The notes under the pieces: generated by a model
Database searches by the model: none
Seen by the model: the letters and a program-made list of their open reading frames with translations, nothing else
What the model was told of the DNA's origin: nothing
Program-made: the position numbers and the translations under genes
Assembly (NCBI RefSeq): GCF_958298935.1
Contig: NC_084938.1
Coordinates: 5,091,501 to 5,155,500, forward strand
Reading direction: 5' to 3'
Length of the DNA stretch: 64,000 bases
From: Phragmites australis
Taxonomy: Eukaryota > Streptophyta > Magnoliopsida > Poales > Poaceae
Shown: positions 1 through 11,011 of the stretch, in pieces
How the letters are laid out: every line of letters starts with the position of its first letter
Numbering within the stretch: position 1 is the stretch's first letter

Positions 1-880
1 AAGGATTTAGGTGCAGCAAAGAAAATTCTTGGCATGGAGATCATTAAAGACAAGAAAGCTGACAAGTTATATCTTAGTCAGCAAGGTTATATTGTGAAGG
101 TCCTTCGTCGTTTCAATATGCGTAATGCAAAACCAGTGAGTACTCCATTAGCTACTCATTTCGAATTATCTTCAGCTCTATATTCTGAGTCAGAGTATGA
201 TATTGAGTACATATCTAGAGTTCCATATTCTAGTGCAGTTGGTTCATTTATGTATGCCATGGTCTGCTCTCGTCCTGATTTATCTCATGCACTGAGTGTT
301 GTTAGTAGATTCATGGTTAATTCTGGTAAAAAAGCATTGGAAAGCTATTCAGTGGATTTTCATATATCTGCGTGGTACTTCTAATGCTTGTTTGCAGTTT
401 GAAAAATCTAGAGATGGACTTGTTGGTTATGTTGACTCAGATTATGCTGGTGATTTGGATAAGAGGAGATCTCTCATAGGTTATGTTTTCACCGTTAGTG
501 GTTGTGTTGTTAGTTGAAAAGCATGTTTGCAGGCTACTGTTGCTTTATCAACTACTGAAGCTGAATATATGGTTATTTCTAAAGCATGCAAAGAAGCTGT
601 TTGGCTGAGAGGTTTGTACACTGAGCTTTATGGAGATAATTCTTGCATTAATATATTTTGTGATAGTCAAAGTGCTATTTGTCTTACAAAGGATCAAATG
701 TTTCATGAAAGAACAAAGCACATTGATGTGAGGTATCATTATATTCGAGATGTCATTGCTCAAGGTGATATTAAAATATACAAGATAAGTGCTCATGATA
801 ATCCTGCTGATATGATGACAAAGTCAGTTTCTACTACTAAATTTGAGTTATGCTCAAGTTTAGTTGGTGTTACAGTTTGA
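1..880 (+). pseudogene. Ty1/copia pol remnant (RT C-terminus and RNase H)
   Basis: This is the 3' end of a copia polyprotein; its 5' part lies outside the window. Frame 1 opens with KDLGAAKKILGMEI, typical of the end of copia reverse transcriptase, and continues through SRPDLSHALS. Near position 330-350 the reading shifts to another frame, giving YVDSDYAGDLDKRRS of the RNase H domain. A TGA at 515-517 replaces the usual Trp of the SW(K/R) motif. The same frame then resumes with STTEAEYM, CDSQSAICL and HIDVRYHYIRD and ends at 880. One frameshift plus one nonsense codon make it a pseudogene. An LTR follows about 100 bp downstream in the same orientation. Confidence 0.93.
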
Positions 881-979
881 GTCCTAGAGACTTTTGGCGT
901 CGGTGATATTTATTATTGAAGGGAGTTTATTGATGATTTTTTATTTGCTACGAGATGAAATTCATCCTAAGGTGGAGTT

Positions 980-1270
980 TGTTGGATTGTGATCCGAATT
1001 CTTGTTGGAATTCTTGTTAGGCCAGACAAGGGACACCTTCGGCCCGTATTCCGAAACAGTCCGTATTAGACTCGAGTCATATATGTCCACCCCTATAAAT
1101 ATATCTTGTAAGCTGCAAGAAGAGCTAAGAGGCTCATTGTAATCCACTGTATTGTACACATTCCTGATATAGTGAAGATCGCCGATTGACGTCCGTGGTT
1201 TTTTCCCGCAAGGGTTTTCCACGTAAAAATCGTGTCTCGTATTTGACACTGTCGTGTTTTATTTCTAACA
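980..1270 (+). mobile_element. 3' LTR of the copia remnant
   Basis: The 291-bp segment starts TGTTGG and ends CTAACA, the inverted TG...CA ends of an LTR. It lies just after a purine-rich tract (AAGGTGGAG at 969-977), the expected polypurine tract, and downstream of the copia RNase H. The partner LTR is outside the window, so the target duplication cannot be checked. Confidence 0.8.
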
Positions 1271-1271
1271 G

Positions 1272-1421
1272 GTACGGTATGAAACTTCTACACACTTTGG
1301 GTTGGCTGGCATCTATGATTCTCATAAAAAGGGAAACTTGAACTTGGAGTTCTTAAAGTTTGTCGAGATTTTAATCCTTTTCCCCGTTCTGTCAGCTGTT
1401 GGAGATTGGTGGGTTTTCTAA
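1272..1421 (+). other. Short open frame abutting the LTR, possible exon remnant
   Basis: Directly after the LTR a 49-codon stop-free stretch reads VRYETSTHFGLAGIYDSHKK and onwards to TAA at 1419-1421. It has no ATG and I do not recognise the protein. It could be an exon cut by the retrotransposon, but a 49-codon open frame can also occur by chance. Confidence 0.2.
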
Positions 1422-2727
1422 AGACCCGATAAAGCTTTTATACAACTCTAGTGTACGGCTGAATATAACTAAAAGGTTGAGTAAGTCAAATCTAACTAAA
1501 AGAAACTATAGTCATTGACTCATTTTTCCAAAGTTCTTTGGTTGCCTTGAGAAATCACAAGTTTTGTAGGACATAGGTCTTTGACACACTAGCTTCCCTA
1601 GCACTTTTTTTGGGGGGCATGTAACCTGAACTATGGCTGTCAGTCATTCCACCCGTCATGCTGACGTTTAATATGATCATCATGATATCTTCTGGATTTT
1701 ATTCAACCTGTTCATGAAATCGAGATACACTGTTGTGATAACTATTCACTGCCTATTTTGTGCGGCGATTGTTAACAGTCATGGTGAAAAGGAAACATCA
1801 GATCAAAAATGAAATTCTATGGTGACACAGCTTGAATTTTCTGACGCCCAATCTGAGTCTCCTTCCAGATTTTACTTACCAATCGGAAATGAACTGCTAA
1901 GATTAACATATGTTGATGTGGTTCGTCACCTAATATGTGTTAAACATCATAAATTATCTTCCTCTCCGAAGGTAACTCCATGCCTGTTCTGCATGCATTC
2001 TGGTTTAAACATTGCGGATATTCCATGTTCTTCATCATCATACTTATCATGAATAAATTTTCGCAGACCTGAGAAAAAGGTCGGAGTACATTGCGATTGG
2101 AACACCCATCTCTGATCCTCAGATAACCTGCTGGATCTCATGCCAGATCTTGCTAATCTGCTTGACAACAACATGCTGCAGCTGCCTCTTGGATTCTGGT
2201 TGGGGCATGAATGGCCCCCATCATCCCACTGTTTTCATATCAAAATCCTGCTTCTCCTGTCACTGATGATCATTAGCACAGAAAAGCAGAGCTGTACTAG
2301 TCCCTCTAGTTAACAAAATATAAGGTGATGTTTTGGAGAGTGTGCAATCAAGTAATCTTAATTTTGATCTGTAATATCTTCATATATTTAGATTTTTAAT
2401 ATGAAAATGGTATGAGTGAAAATATCGTGATTTTATTTTGTCTTTAAATACACATTTTAGCAATGGTCAAAATAATCAAATTTATGTTTAGGGCACTATA
2501 AGCTTGTCTAAAACGTCGCTCTTTCGTGACAGAATGGAGCACGGGGCATCAGCTATCTTTGCGCCACAGCGGGTTGGCCGGTGGTCATTGCTGTCGAGCA
2601 TGTGCCGAGGTTGAGGCCATTGACAGGCGACTGACGCCGTCGCCGGCCGAGAGCTGGCGCAATGAATGGCACAACAGCGGCGCCATTGAGGATCCATCAC
2701 TGTACCATGTTGCTAAGGTCAAATGTT
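1422..2727. other. Intergenic, nothing recognised
   Basis: The sequence is AT-rich with only short open frames. A more GC-rich patch at about 2510-2700 has open frames on both strands but no motif I can name. No promoter, RNA gene or terminal repeat stands out. Confidence 0.5.
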
Positions 2728-2860
2728 TTTATTTTCTTTTCTCTATTATTTATTTATTTTCTTTTTAAAACTCTCAAGTTATCGTCATCTAGGTCGTCAA
2801 ATTTATTGTTTATTTATTTTCTCTATTATTTATTTATTTTCTTTTCTCTATTGTAATTTG
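2728..2860. repeat. TTTATTTATTTTCT-rich low-complexity repeat
   Basis: Runs of TTTATTTATTTTCTTTTCTC recur three times as direct repeats within about 130 bp, separated by a short unique stretch. This looks like simple-sequence expansion with no coding content. Confidence 0.7.
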
Positions 2861-2949
2861 TTAGCTTAAAAATTAAAATCCTATTGTAACTCTGGAGCTG
2901 AACTGCTTTCTGTGAGATGTATGTTTTTCAAACAGCCCCTAGTTCGATA

Positions 2950-3207
2950 CTCACTCCATTTCTTTTTATAAGGTGCACACACAATTCTAGATTCAAACTT
3001 TTTAATCTTTAACTAGCGATTAGTCTAAAGATATAGAGGTTTTGGTATACAAATATGGCATCGTTCGATTTATATTTGATAGTACGTTACTATGAATATG
3101 ATTTTGTTGCTATGAACAATGCATGACAAGAGAAATTAACAGTCAAAATTTAGTTTTGAAGACCGTGACAAAGTTAAACCGTGTTTTATATTTTGAAATG
3201 GAGGGAG
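2950..3207. mobile_element. Stowaway-like MITE (Tc1/mariner)
   Basis: A 258-bp element is flanked by TA dinucleotides at 2948-2949 and 3208-3209. The left end CTCACTCCATTTC and the right end GAAATGGAGGGAG are inverted copies with one mismatch, matching the CTCCCTCCRT ends of grass Stowaway elements. It has no coding capacity. Confidence 0.85.
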
Positions 3208-3209
3208 TA

Positions 3210-4372
3210 TCTTCGGGATAACCATTGAATCACAACAGCAGGAAGGCCCCTATCTTTTAGGGTAGGACACAACAAAATTGGACGTGGCAACCTCTGCCAT
3301 AGATGAGCGCTAGTGTTTGGTCACATGAGTTGTTGAAGGGACACATCAACAGTTCAACACCACACCTCGCAATCTGTCCTTACCTCACTCATTCATTACC
3401 AAAAGGTGCGAGAAAACAACCTCTCTCCGTCGTCATGTGGCTGCCCTCGCCGAGAGGATACCTTGTCAGCCCTACAAATTGTTCAACAATTCCGTGTGTA
3501 CCTCTGCTACGTCAAAAATTGTGTCTAGTTTTATTAGAACTAGCAATACTGCAAGGAAATCGCGCAATGCCTACGTGCCTTTTGGTGTCTATGGGAAGTA
3601 GGCACCTAAAGAAATTAGGTGCATGTAAGATGCATTGTTTTGGATCTATCCATAGTGTGCATTTTTTAAAAAAAATTGTGGATCTTTTGAGGATTTTTTT
3701 TGGCAAAATTGCTACTGAATGTAAAGCAAGAATTGTGTGATAAACATCTCTTTTGTTTACTAGTAATAACTGCTTTTGACATGTTCCTTTTTCTTTTTGC
3801 GAGTGTGCTTTTCATATGTTTTGGATGATACTACGATACTGTATCTTCTTTTCCCTAGTTATGTCCACTTTCACATTAGGTATGAAAATGTTTAGTATGT
3901 TAAGATTGCAAAACACATCATGCATTATTCACTGGTAAAAGAAAATATTACTGAGCTCAATTCTTTTATGTTGAAAAAACATCAAATTACCATGTTGCGC
4001 CATATGCATGATTATGAGAAAAAGGGTCCACCAGAAAGTAAGAACAAATGAGTGTCTATGCCTTCCAAAGTCTCAAAATATCAGTGGACTAGTATATCAT
4101 TGCGAATGAGCTCATCAATTCCTAATTTATACGTGGTTTTCATTAGAAAAATCTAAAGCAATTTCCTTTAGTATTCTCTTTCATTCTGTTTTTGCTGAAA
4201 GCATTCCTTGTCTGTTGAAAATGACACTAAAAAGATATAATCCCCTATTTTTTCTCGTTCGTACAGTTGCACGGTTAGAAGGTATGTACAGCAACAACAG
4301 TACACATAACATGATTACACAACCGCTGAATTCTCTCTTGACATGTGTGGTCATCTTCTGATTGATGGCCAT
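3210..4372. other. Intergenic, no supported gene
   Basis: A 145-codon open frame at 3303-3740 (+) has no recognisable motif, biased composition and no flanking promoter signals, so I do not call it. The rest is AT-rich with no structural signal. Confidence 0.5.
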
Positions 4373-4428
4373 TGTTTCTTTCCAACAATCACTTTCATCT
4401 TGTTTCTTTCCAACAATCACTTTCATCT
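4373..4428. repeat. Perfect 28-bp tandem duplication upstream of the small gene
   Basis: The unit beginning TGTTTCTTTCCAACAATC is present twice head to tail (4373-4400 and 4401-4428). It lies 113-168 bp upstream of the TATA box at 4541, so it is inside the likely proximal promoter. Confidence 0.85.
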
Positions 4429-4540
4429 CATTCATTCTTGACAAAGTCTCCTATAGGGAATTAGAATCCTATTTTCCCTTGTCAGGACCACATCAATTTT
4501 CCATGCGCAAAGCACACCAAAATATTCATAGAGCATGGGC

Positions 4541-4547
4541 TATATAA
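4541..4547 (+). promoter_or_regulatory. TATA box of the small gene at 4713
   Basis: TATATAAAC sits about 170 bp upstream of the ATG at 4713. This spacing would place transcription start near 4573 and leave a pyrimidine-rich leader of about 140 nt. Confidence 0.6.
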
Positions 4548-4712
4548 ACCTGCAAAGGCAACCTCTTGGGAGCCAAGCACCAACACAATCCTAAAGCTAT
4601 ATTAAACAATAGCCAAATGCCCCCTTGAGCACTCTCTCTTCCTACTCTTCAACTCTCCTCTCCTATTTTCCTTACAATTTGGCCTTATAGGCTATATCTT
4701 GCCATAGCATAT

Positions 4713-4955
4713 ATGGCTCAACTCGAAGGCCGAATCACAATGGAGGTCGCGCCATCAAAGTTGCCGTCAATCATCAACCGCTGTAGGCTCCCGAGGATCC
4801 TCGACACAATTACAGAGGATGACAAGGAGGCCATGGAGTCACCAATGGCACCTTCTTGTCACAATGCAAGCCACAGCAAGGAGGCCTCTGCCGACAGCAA
4901 GCCGGCTTTCCTCACACCCATGGCGAAAACCGGGTGCCTGAAGATCAAAGCCTGA
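4713..4955 (+). CDS. Small single-exon gene, 80-residue protein of unknown function
   Basis: The open frame gives an 80-residue protein beginning MAQLEGRITMEVAPSK. A second in-frame ATG at 4743 (residue 11) has a better context (ACAATGGAG) and could be the real start, giving 70 residues. I do not recognise the protein. It has a basic segment (SIINRCRLPRILDTI), then an acidic TEDDKEAMES stretch, a Ser/His/Lys-rich middle and a short basic end (GCLKIKA). There is no signal peptide or membrane segment. Support for a real gene comes from a TATA box at 4541, a pyrimidine-rich leader, a clean stop and an AATAAA at 5158. A long inverted repeat lies just downstream. Transcript data would be needed to prove expression. 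Confidence 0.55.
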   Translation: MAQLEGRITMEVAPSKLPSIINRCRLPRILDTITEDDKEAMESPMAPSCHNASHSKEASADSKPAFLTPMAKTGCLKIKA

Positions 4956-5157
4956 GTTTAATAGGAGAGAGATGGAGCTTGGACTTGGAGCTGGATAGTC
5001 TTGCTCTCTTTTTGGTCTGAGCAGATGGCATCTTCAAATCCTTTTTGTTTTCGCTACAGTAGTGGTCAGTAGTTTACTCTTTGTAGTACCAGATGAGAGA
5101 GAGTTGCTTTGTGCCGGGTAGAGTTGCTCATGTTGGAGCAGAAGTATTGTAACATCG

Positions 5158-5163
5158 AATAAA
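5158..5163 (+). terminator. Putative poly(A) signal AATAAA
   Basis: AATAAA lies 203 bp after the stop of the 80-residue gene, a normal plant 3' UTR distance. Confidence 0.45.
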
Positions 5164-5335
5164 CATTGGTCCCTTTTGTTGTTGTGAAAGCTACTAATAA
5201 GGTGGTTCTTGGTTTTCTGCCCTTCAATGTAGAGAAAAGATCCCAAAAGTGAATCAAAATCCGGACCGATTTGGAAAATTTTGGGAGCCCTTAATTAGTA
5301 TGTTGAGCTTGTTCCTAAGCTTCATCAGTGAATGG

Positions 5336-5870
5336 TAAACTTTTCTTACATGAATTGTTCACAGGCTCACTACAAGTAGTTAATTTTGACTTTTGAGCAT
5401 GGACTGATTATAATTTTATTCAGATTCATGCACGAACCATAGAAATTCAAAAGCTTCGGTTATTGAGGGAAGGCATGCATTTCTACTAGTGGTTGGGGAC
5501 TTCTCGCACGTCAGTATTTGCAATCCTGTGTGTGCATCGGTGTAGTCCGGTGATAGCTTAGTGAGGTGACCTCAAACTCAAGACCTTTGACATCACGTCT
5601 GCTCTTTCATCCAGGGGCGAATCTAGAACCAAAACGAAGGGGTGCACCACTTCATCATATTTATAGAAACGCGAACAATTTCAAAGCAAAATTGTTTATT
5701 ATACCTGTTTTTAGTATGGACAGTTTTGAATTAAGGGCATGAATCTGAATAAAATTTGAATTTCTATGGTTCGTGCATGAATCTGAATAAAATTATGATC
5801 AGTCCATGCTCAAAAGTCAAAATTAACTACTTGTAGTGAGCCCGTGAACAATTCATGTAAGAAAAGTTTA
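5336..5870. repeat. Long inverted repeat, 116-bp arms and 303-bp spacer
   Basis: The left arm (5336-5451) and right arm (5755-5870) are reverse complements over 116 bp with about two mismatches (for example GATTATAA against GATCATAA). The spacer holds a direct copy of part of the right arm (CATGAATCTGAATAAAAT at about 5739-5756 and 5777-5794). I found no transposon-type terminal motif with a target duplication. It may be a foldback MITE remnant or a local inverted duplication; a transcript through it would form a long hairpin. Confidence 0.9.
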
Positions 5871-7186
5871 AACAATTCATGTTTCAAAAAAAATATTGAC
5901 AACCCATGACTGTCAACCATCAAAAGATCTCTCTTTTCTTTAAAGCATCAAAAAAGATCTCTTGTCCTGTATCTGCATTGGTTTTTTTCTTTTGAGGGAA
6001 AAAAGGAATAACGGACTGCACTGGGTTGGTTGGATCAGGACATGCTGAATTTTGTGGCTTCTACAATTAGGCTGAAAAAACGGCCTAGGAAAAAAATCCT
6101 GAAGGATTGGGCCTTTGGGTATGATAGTATTTTTGGTGCGTCCAAGGCTGATGAATCTCAGTGTGATATCCAATACTTAGGCTGATTAATTTACCTTAAG
6201 CACATCAGCAGAAAACAAATCCAACCAAATAATGTTCTTAGAAAGAATCATTTCTCCTACTCCTACATGAACTGCTGATGCTGCTGCACCTAAATGGGGT
6301 AGGTTGGCGTGATTCAGTGTGCAGGCCTCATCATTTCTCCATTTCTGCAAGCTTCCAGCCAGGTTACTATCTCCGTATCAAATGATGCACTACGTTTCAC
6401 TAGCATAATGGTCGCAGGCTAAGGGTTGCAACTAGGGCTTAGCTTTAGTGTTTTTTTTTAGAAAAGGGCTTAGCTTTAGCTGCTCTTGGAAGGAGACACA
6501 CTGCATCAACTGGCAGGTGCATCAGAGTGGAGTGGCTAATTGACATAACTGTCCAATTTATTTGTTTTTTAGTTTGTAAATAGTAACATTTGCTAATATG
6601 GTCCATCAGATATTCAGATGAGCATGTTTCTTTTAGCTGACAAATGTTGTTCTTCCTTTCTCAAAACCTTGAAACAGTTAAACATACTTTGTTCTTCCAT
6701 TTTTGTATTGGTTGGTAAGAAGCATGTTCATCAAGGAAAACGTGTAATTACTCTTTCTGATGTCTTTTAGTTCCAAGACATGAGTGACTCATGAGGACAT
6801 CAATTGCTGTCTGCTTCTGAATCTGAAATGGAACCATCCATTGTCATTGCTCAAACAGATCTCAGCAGGTACAAATATAAACATGTTGCTACTTGCTAGT
6901 AGTAATAGTTTTTCTCAAGAGTTTATGCTTGTGGTTTTCAGCACCAAACATGCATAGACAAGCATGCTGCACACCATCTTGGAGAATCTTGTCCTTGCAA
7001 TAAATTTGAAGTGGCTAAATCAGTAGGCCTCGAGTGTAAAGCATGCATGCTTTTCTGGACACCGAGGCCCAGGCACATGTTCCTGTCCTTCACGTATCAT
7101 GATCAGCAATCCTTCTTCGGAGCAAAGCAATGTAGGATGGCAGAATAGCATGTCTTGGTAACATTCTCAATCTCATGATATGCTGG
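5871..7186. other. Intergenic, nothing supported
   Basis: AT-rich sequence with scattered short open frames and no recognisable domains. The 77-codon frame at 5940-6173 (-) has no motif support. Confidence 0.5.
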
Positions 7187-7189
7187 TAA

Positions 7190-7454
7190 GACCATGGCCA
7201 AATGTTTTTTTTTTTGACGAAAATCCCGTCGTGAAGGTATTTTCGTTTCCTTCAGCGTTCCAACGGTTTTGCTTTATGGTTCCCGTCACGAAAGGGATTT
7301 TCAAAGTTATTCTCTTCAGGACTAGATTCTCTCATTTCCCTTCGTGATTCCCTTCGAAGGGAAGCTGTTGGAGACGAGAGAAAATAAAGGGAATGAGAAT
7401 GGAGAAGGGAATCGGAAAGAAAACGAAATAAAAGGAATATAGTTGGAGATGATC
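7190..7454. mobile_element. Harbinger/Tourist-type MITE, copy 1
   Basis: A 265-bp element is bounded by TAA at 7187-7189 and 7455-7457, the 3-bp target duplication of PIF/Harbinger elements. Its ends GACCATGGCCAA and TTGGAGATGATC are imperfect inverted repeats. A clearly related copy lies at 54963-55242, sharing blocks such as TTATTCTCTTCAGGAC at the aligned position. No coding capacity. Confidence 0.82.
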
Positions 7455-7858
7455 TAACAACAAGTGCCTGCCAAAAAGGGCAACCCAGTTGGCTTGGAGA
7501 AGTTCATTGTCGTTAAGCAAATGGATTTCTTGATCTATTTCTGAATCAGAGTTTCATTTACCAGTTAAATTTTTTTTTTAATCAGGGGGTCTGGTAAACG
7601 CCATTGGTGGCAGCAATGGGGATTTAACAAAAGTTTTCACATGGAATAAAATGTGCAGATGATGACAAGCAAAATTTACCCGTGACCAATTGAAACTCTA
7701 CCGAATTCAATCAAAGTTTTTTTTTCATTTTTTGCCATGTATGAGTTTTCGTAAAACTGATTACCACCAAAGTTTCACCAGCAAATGGAACCCTATTCCA
7801 TATATTAAGTTATCAAGTCATGGTTGTTGAAGGTGTACTGTCACACCTATTTTTTCCC

Positions 7859-7892
7859 CTCCCCCCCCCCTCTCTCTCTCTCTCTCTCCCTC
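7859..7892. repeat. Poly(C)/(CT)n microsatellite
   Basis: A run of C is followed by about nine CT dinucleotides. Pyrimidine microsatellites of this kind often lie near plant transcription starts. Confidence 0.9.
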
Positions 7893-8127
7893 TTTGATTT
7901 CTCTCTTTCTATCACTCTTCGTCACTGCCATGTGGGTCCTGCTTGTCATCTCCTTCCCCTTCCCTGAATCCTCCCCTTCCTTTTCTGTTGCACCAGCGCC
8001 CGATTCAATCCTATCGAGTCCTCTAATTGCAGCAGGAATCAAATCACAAGTGGCTGCCTTAAACATGGAAACTGACGCGAAATCCTCTCCTCTACCGCTT
8101 TAACCCGCCGACCAATTCAATCCGCTC

Positions 8128-8250
8128 CTCCGCATCTATAAAACCTAAATCAAACCCCCGGTCGAGGCTCCTTTCTTATCACCGCACTCACACCCCAAAT
8201 CCCGTCAATTTTCCTTCGCCAGTGAGCTCTCGCGACACCGCCGTTCTGTA
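8128..8250 (+). promoter_or_regulatory. Possible promoter and leader of a disrupted gene
   Basis: TATAAAACC near 8136 is followed by a CT-rich, leader-like stretch that stops at the edge of a large repeat at about 8255. GC-rich, gene-like sequence resumes near 10540 beyond the repeat. This could be a 5' end separated from its body by the insertion, but no coding frame can be joined with confidence. Confidence 0.25.
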
Positions 8251-8254
8251 GCGA

Positions 8255-10540
8255 AGATAGCCCTATTATATCATGATTGTGATTTTGGTGATTAATGACA
8301 ACATAGTCAATAGAACTAACATGTTTGTCAAGAATATATATGTTAGTAGGTCTCATGAATGTAATACATGAAGAAGCTACCATAGCTAGGACAAAGTTGG
8401 ACTGAATTGGAGAAGTACTAGGAAAATTTGTCTCACCAGATGGTCCGATGCTCTGGATGCTAAACACACCGGAGCATATCAGACAAAGGGGGAAAGAGGG
8501 CTGAAGACCTCACTAGAAGATTCGGTGATTAGCAAATATACACACCGGAGTATTTCTACCAGAGAAGGTTGCAGCCATTAACGTTGAAGATCAAAGTATC
8601 GGACGGTTTGGTGATCAATGTGTTGCACACACCAGACAATGAACAATGCAAATGGACAGAAGAAGTTCATCAGAAGGTCAGTGCGTGTGTTGTACACACC
8701 GGAGGCTTAACACCGGACTAATTTACACAAAGAGGGTGTCAAGTGTTGAAGAACGAAGTTCAAGGCACCAGATGATCCGGTGATGGATGTTGTATACACC
8801 GGAGTATTATTTCCAGATATGGTTGCATTGGTTCGGCTGGCTGAAGTCAATTCACCGGATAGTTCGGTGATGAAGTGATGTGTATCAGATGCTTATACTA
8901 GAGCAATTTACATAGAGAAGAATGAAAGACTCAAATGGCTCACGATAACTCATCAGATAGTCTGATCATAGAGATGAAGTATACACCAGAGTGTCCGGTA
9001 TTCAGAAAGGCTTGAGTGGGGGTTCCAACGGCTAGTTTGTGAGAGTGTACTTATCGGATGATCCGGTGTTATTACTATTGTTCTCACCAAATCATCCGAT
9101 GTTAACAAATTTTTCTGAGCTGTTGGGTTCACGGCTAGTGCGTGGGTTTGAGGCTATAAACACCCCTCTACTTAGTCATTTGAGGTTGCTGAAATCTTGA
9201 AAAGTTCATGTACACCTAGGGGTGGAAATGGATGGCAGGAAATCCGAATTATCCTATTCCATATTCGTTAAAATACGAATATGGATATCCGTATCCGTAT
9301 TCATTTCTGAAATGGATACTAAAATGGATATATTCGAATTCGTTTTCGAGATTCGGATTCAAATATAGATATCCGAATTCGAGATATATTTGATTCGTAT
9401 CCGTATCCGCCAACCAGGGAACCAAATTTTGCTAAAGTTTTAGAAATTTCAGATACGAACGAAATTCCAACCCAATCAAATTGGAACAAATTTCAGTCAA
9501 ATTTCATCAAATTTCAGTTAAATTTGATCAAAAATTTAAATTTCCAACATGAATTTTGAACAAAATTTCTAAAATTCCGGTCCAATCAAATTAGAACAAA
9601 TTTCAGTCGAATTTTATCAAATTTCAGTCAAATTTTTTCAAAAATTTAAATTTTTGACCTGAATTTCGAAGATCGAGTAGATATCCGAATGTGGATTCAT
9701 ATTCAAACTATCTGATTTGTATTCGTATTCGAGGATATCCGGATCCGTATTCGTATTCGGATTAAAATATGGTAAATCGTACTATCCGAATTCGATTCCA
9801 TGCGTATTCGATCCGTTTCCATCCCTATGTACACCTGAGAAGATATCCGAGCCACCAAAATGTTTAAAGTGATCATTCAATGTGATTAAGCACACCATTA
9901 GAGAGTGATTAGTGCTTATAACCCTAGAGAGTGTGTTGCTAAGTGATTTCTGCCTAGAAATTGGATCAATGAGTGATCCAAGCTTGTACCTCTTGGTACA
10001 CCGGTATCTTGGAGTTTTGATGACTCGCCGGTAACTTGTTAACCCTTCGACTTAGTGCGGAGCGGCAGCAAGATATGTGTACAGGGACGCGGAGACCCTT
10101 GCCTTGGTGGCTCAAACTCCGAAGTGATCACGGCGGTAAGGGACCGGAAGAGAAGCTTATAGTGAGGCTTTACCTTGGTGGCTTGGTGACTCATCTCAGT
10201 TTGTGACTTGGTGGATCAATAGCTATGATCGGGTACCAACCGAGAGTATATTCTTCATGGAGCTCCAACATGGACTAGGGGTGGTATTTATGTCATCAAT
10301 ACAACGGGATAAAAATCCTTGGGCCGAGTTTACTCTCTCTACCTTATTTACATTTCCATATTTACATTCTTGCAATTTACCTTCCTAGATAGGTTGCAAG
10401 CTCTTTTGATCGTTAGAGTAGACACACTAGATAAACCTAGAGTACATTTAGATAAAAATTGATATAGGTTTATCTTGTGTAGTTTTTGGCTCCGAATAGA
10501 TTCTAAGTGTCCTAATTCACCCTCCCCCCTCTTAGGACGT
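8255..10540 (+). repeat. Large LTR-like repeat with recurring CCGG palindromic motifs
   Basis: Non-coding repeat that begins near GTGATTTTGGTGATTAATGA and ends near a TTCACCCTCCCCCCTCTTAG motif of the kind seen in grass LTR elements. From 8400 to 9110 it carries many divergent copies of CACCGGA..TCCGGTG-like motifs (for example TCGGATGATCCGGTG near 9056) every 40-100 bp. It is interrupted by a hAT MITE (9217-9827). A related sequence in the opposite orientation lies at 25.4-27.8 kb, sharing the GTGATTTTGGT(G/A)ATTAAT start. I could not define the termini or a target duplication, so boundaries are approximate. Confidence 0.5.
9217..9827. mobile_element. Non-autonomous hAT element (MITE), 611 bp
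   Basis: The element is flanked by a perfect 8-bp target duplication, TGTACACC (9209-9216 and 9828-9835). The ends TAGGGGTGGAAATGGAT and ATCCGTTTCCATCCCTA are inverted repeats. An 8-bp duplication with TAGGG ends is the hAT signature. The interior is rich in ATCCGTATCCG-like short repeats and has no open frame. It is nested in the larger repeat at 8255-10540. Confidence 0.93.
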
Positions 10541-11011
10541 CACCGATCCCCACATGTTCCTCTACCGAGCTCCACCGCTGTCACCAAGTTGCTCTGCGCC
10601 TCCCAAACGTCATCCGAGTGCACGAGCGGTTTCTCCATCAACAGCTCGTCGTCGAGCTTCCTTCACCCAAGAACCCCCGAGCCATCGTTGAAGCCTCACA
10701 GTCATCGAGCCTCTCCAGTTTGCCCCGCCGCCATTTGAGCCATCAAATGAGTTTGCCACCTTCGTCTTATCGTCCTCCGCCATTCATCATCAAGCTCCGA
10801 GCCGCGCAGCACCAAATCGCTCCTTCTCCGGCCATCCTCCATCACGCTAGCTTGTCATCGTCTCCGTTCTATGCCGGATCCGAGGTAGCCCCCTCCCTCA
10901 CCGTCGGATCTAGTTTAGGTGGCCATGATTAGATCTAGATGTTACCGGTTCCCGAAGTGATCACGGTCGTCCGATCGTTTTTGTGCAGGGTAGATTTAAT
11001 TAGTCTTCGTG
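10541..11011. other. GC-rich segment, no supported gene
   Basis: Overlapping open frames at 10475-10738 and 10618-10932 (+) are Ser/Pro-rich with no recognisable domain. They may be leader-like transposon sequence or the body of the disrupted unit whose front is near 8200. Confidence 0.3.
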
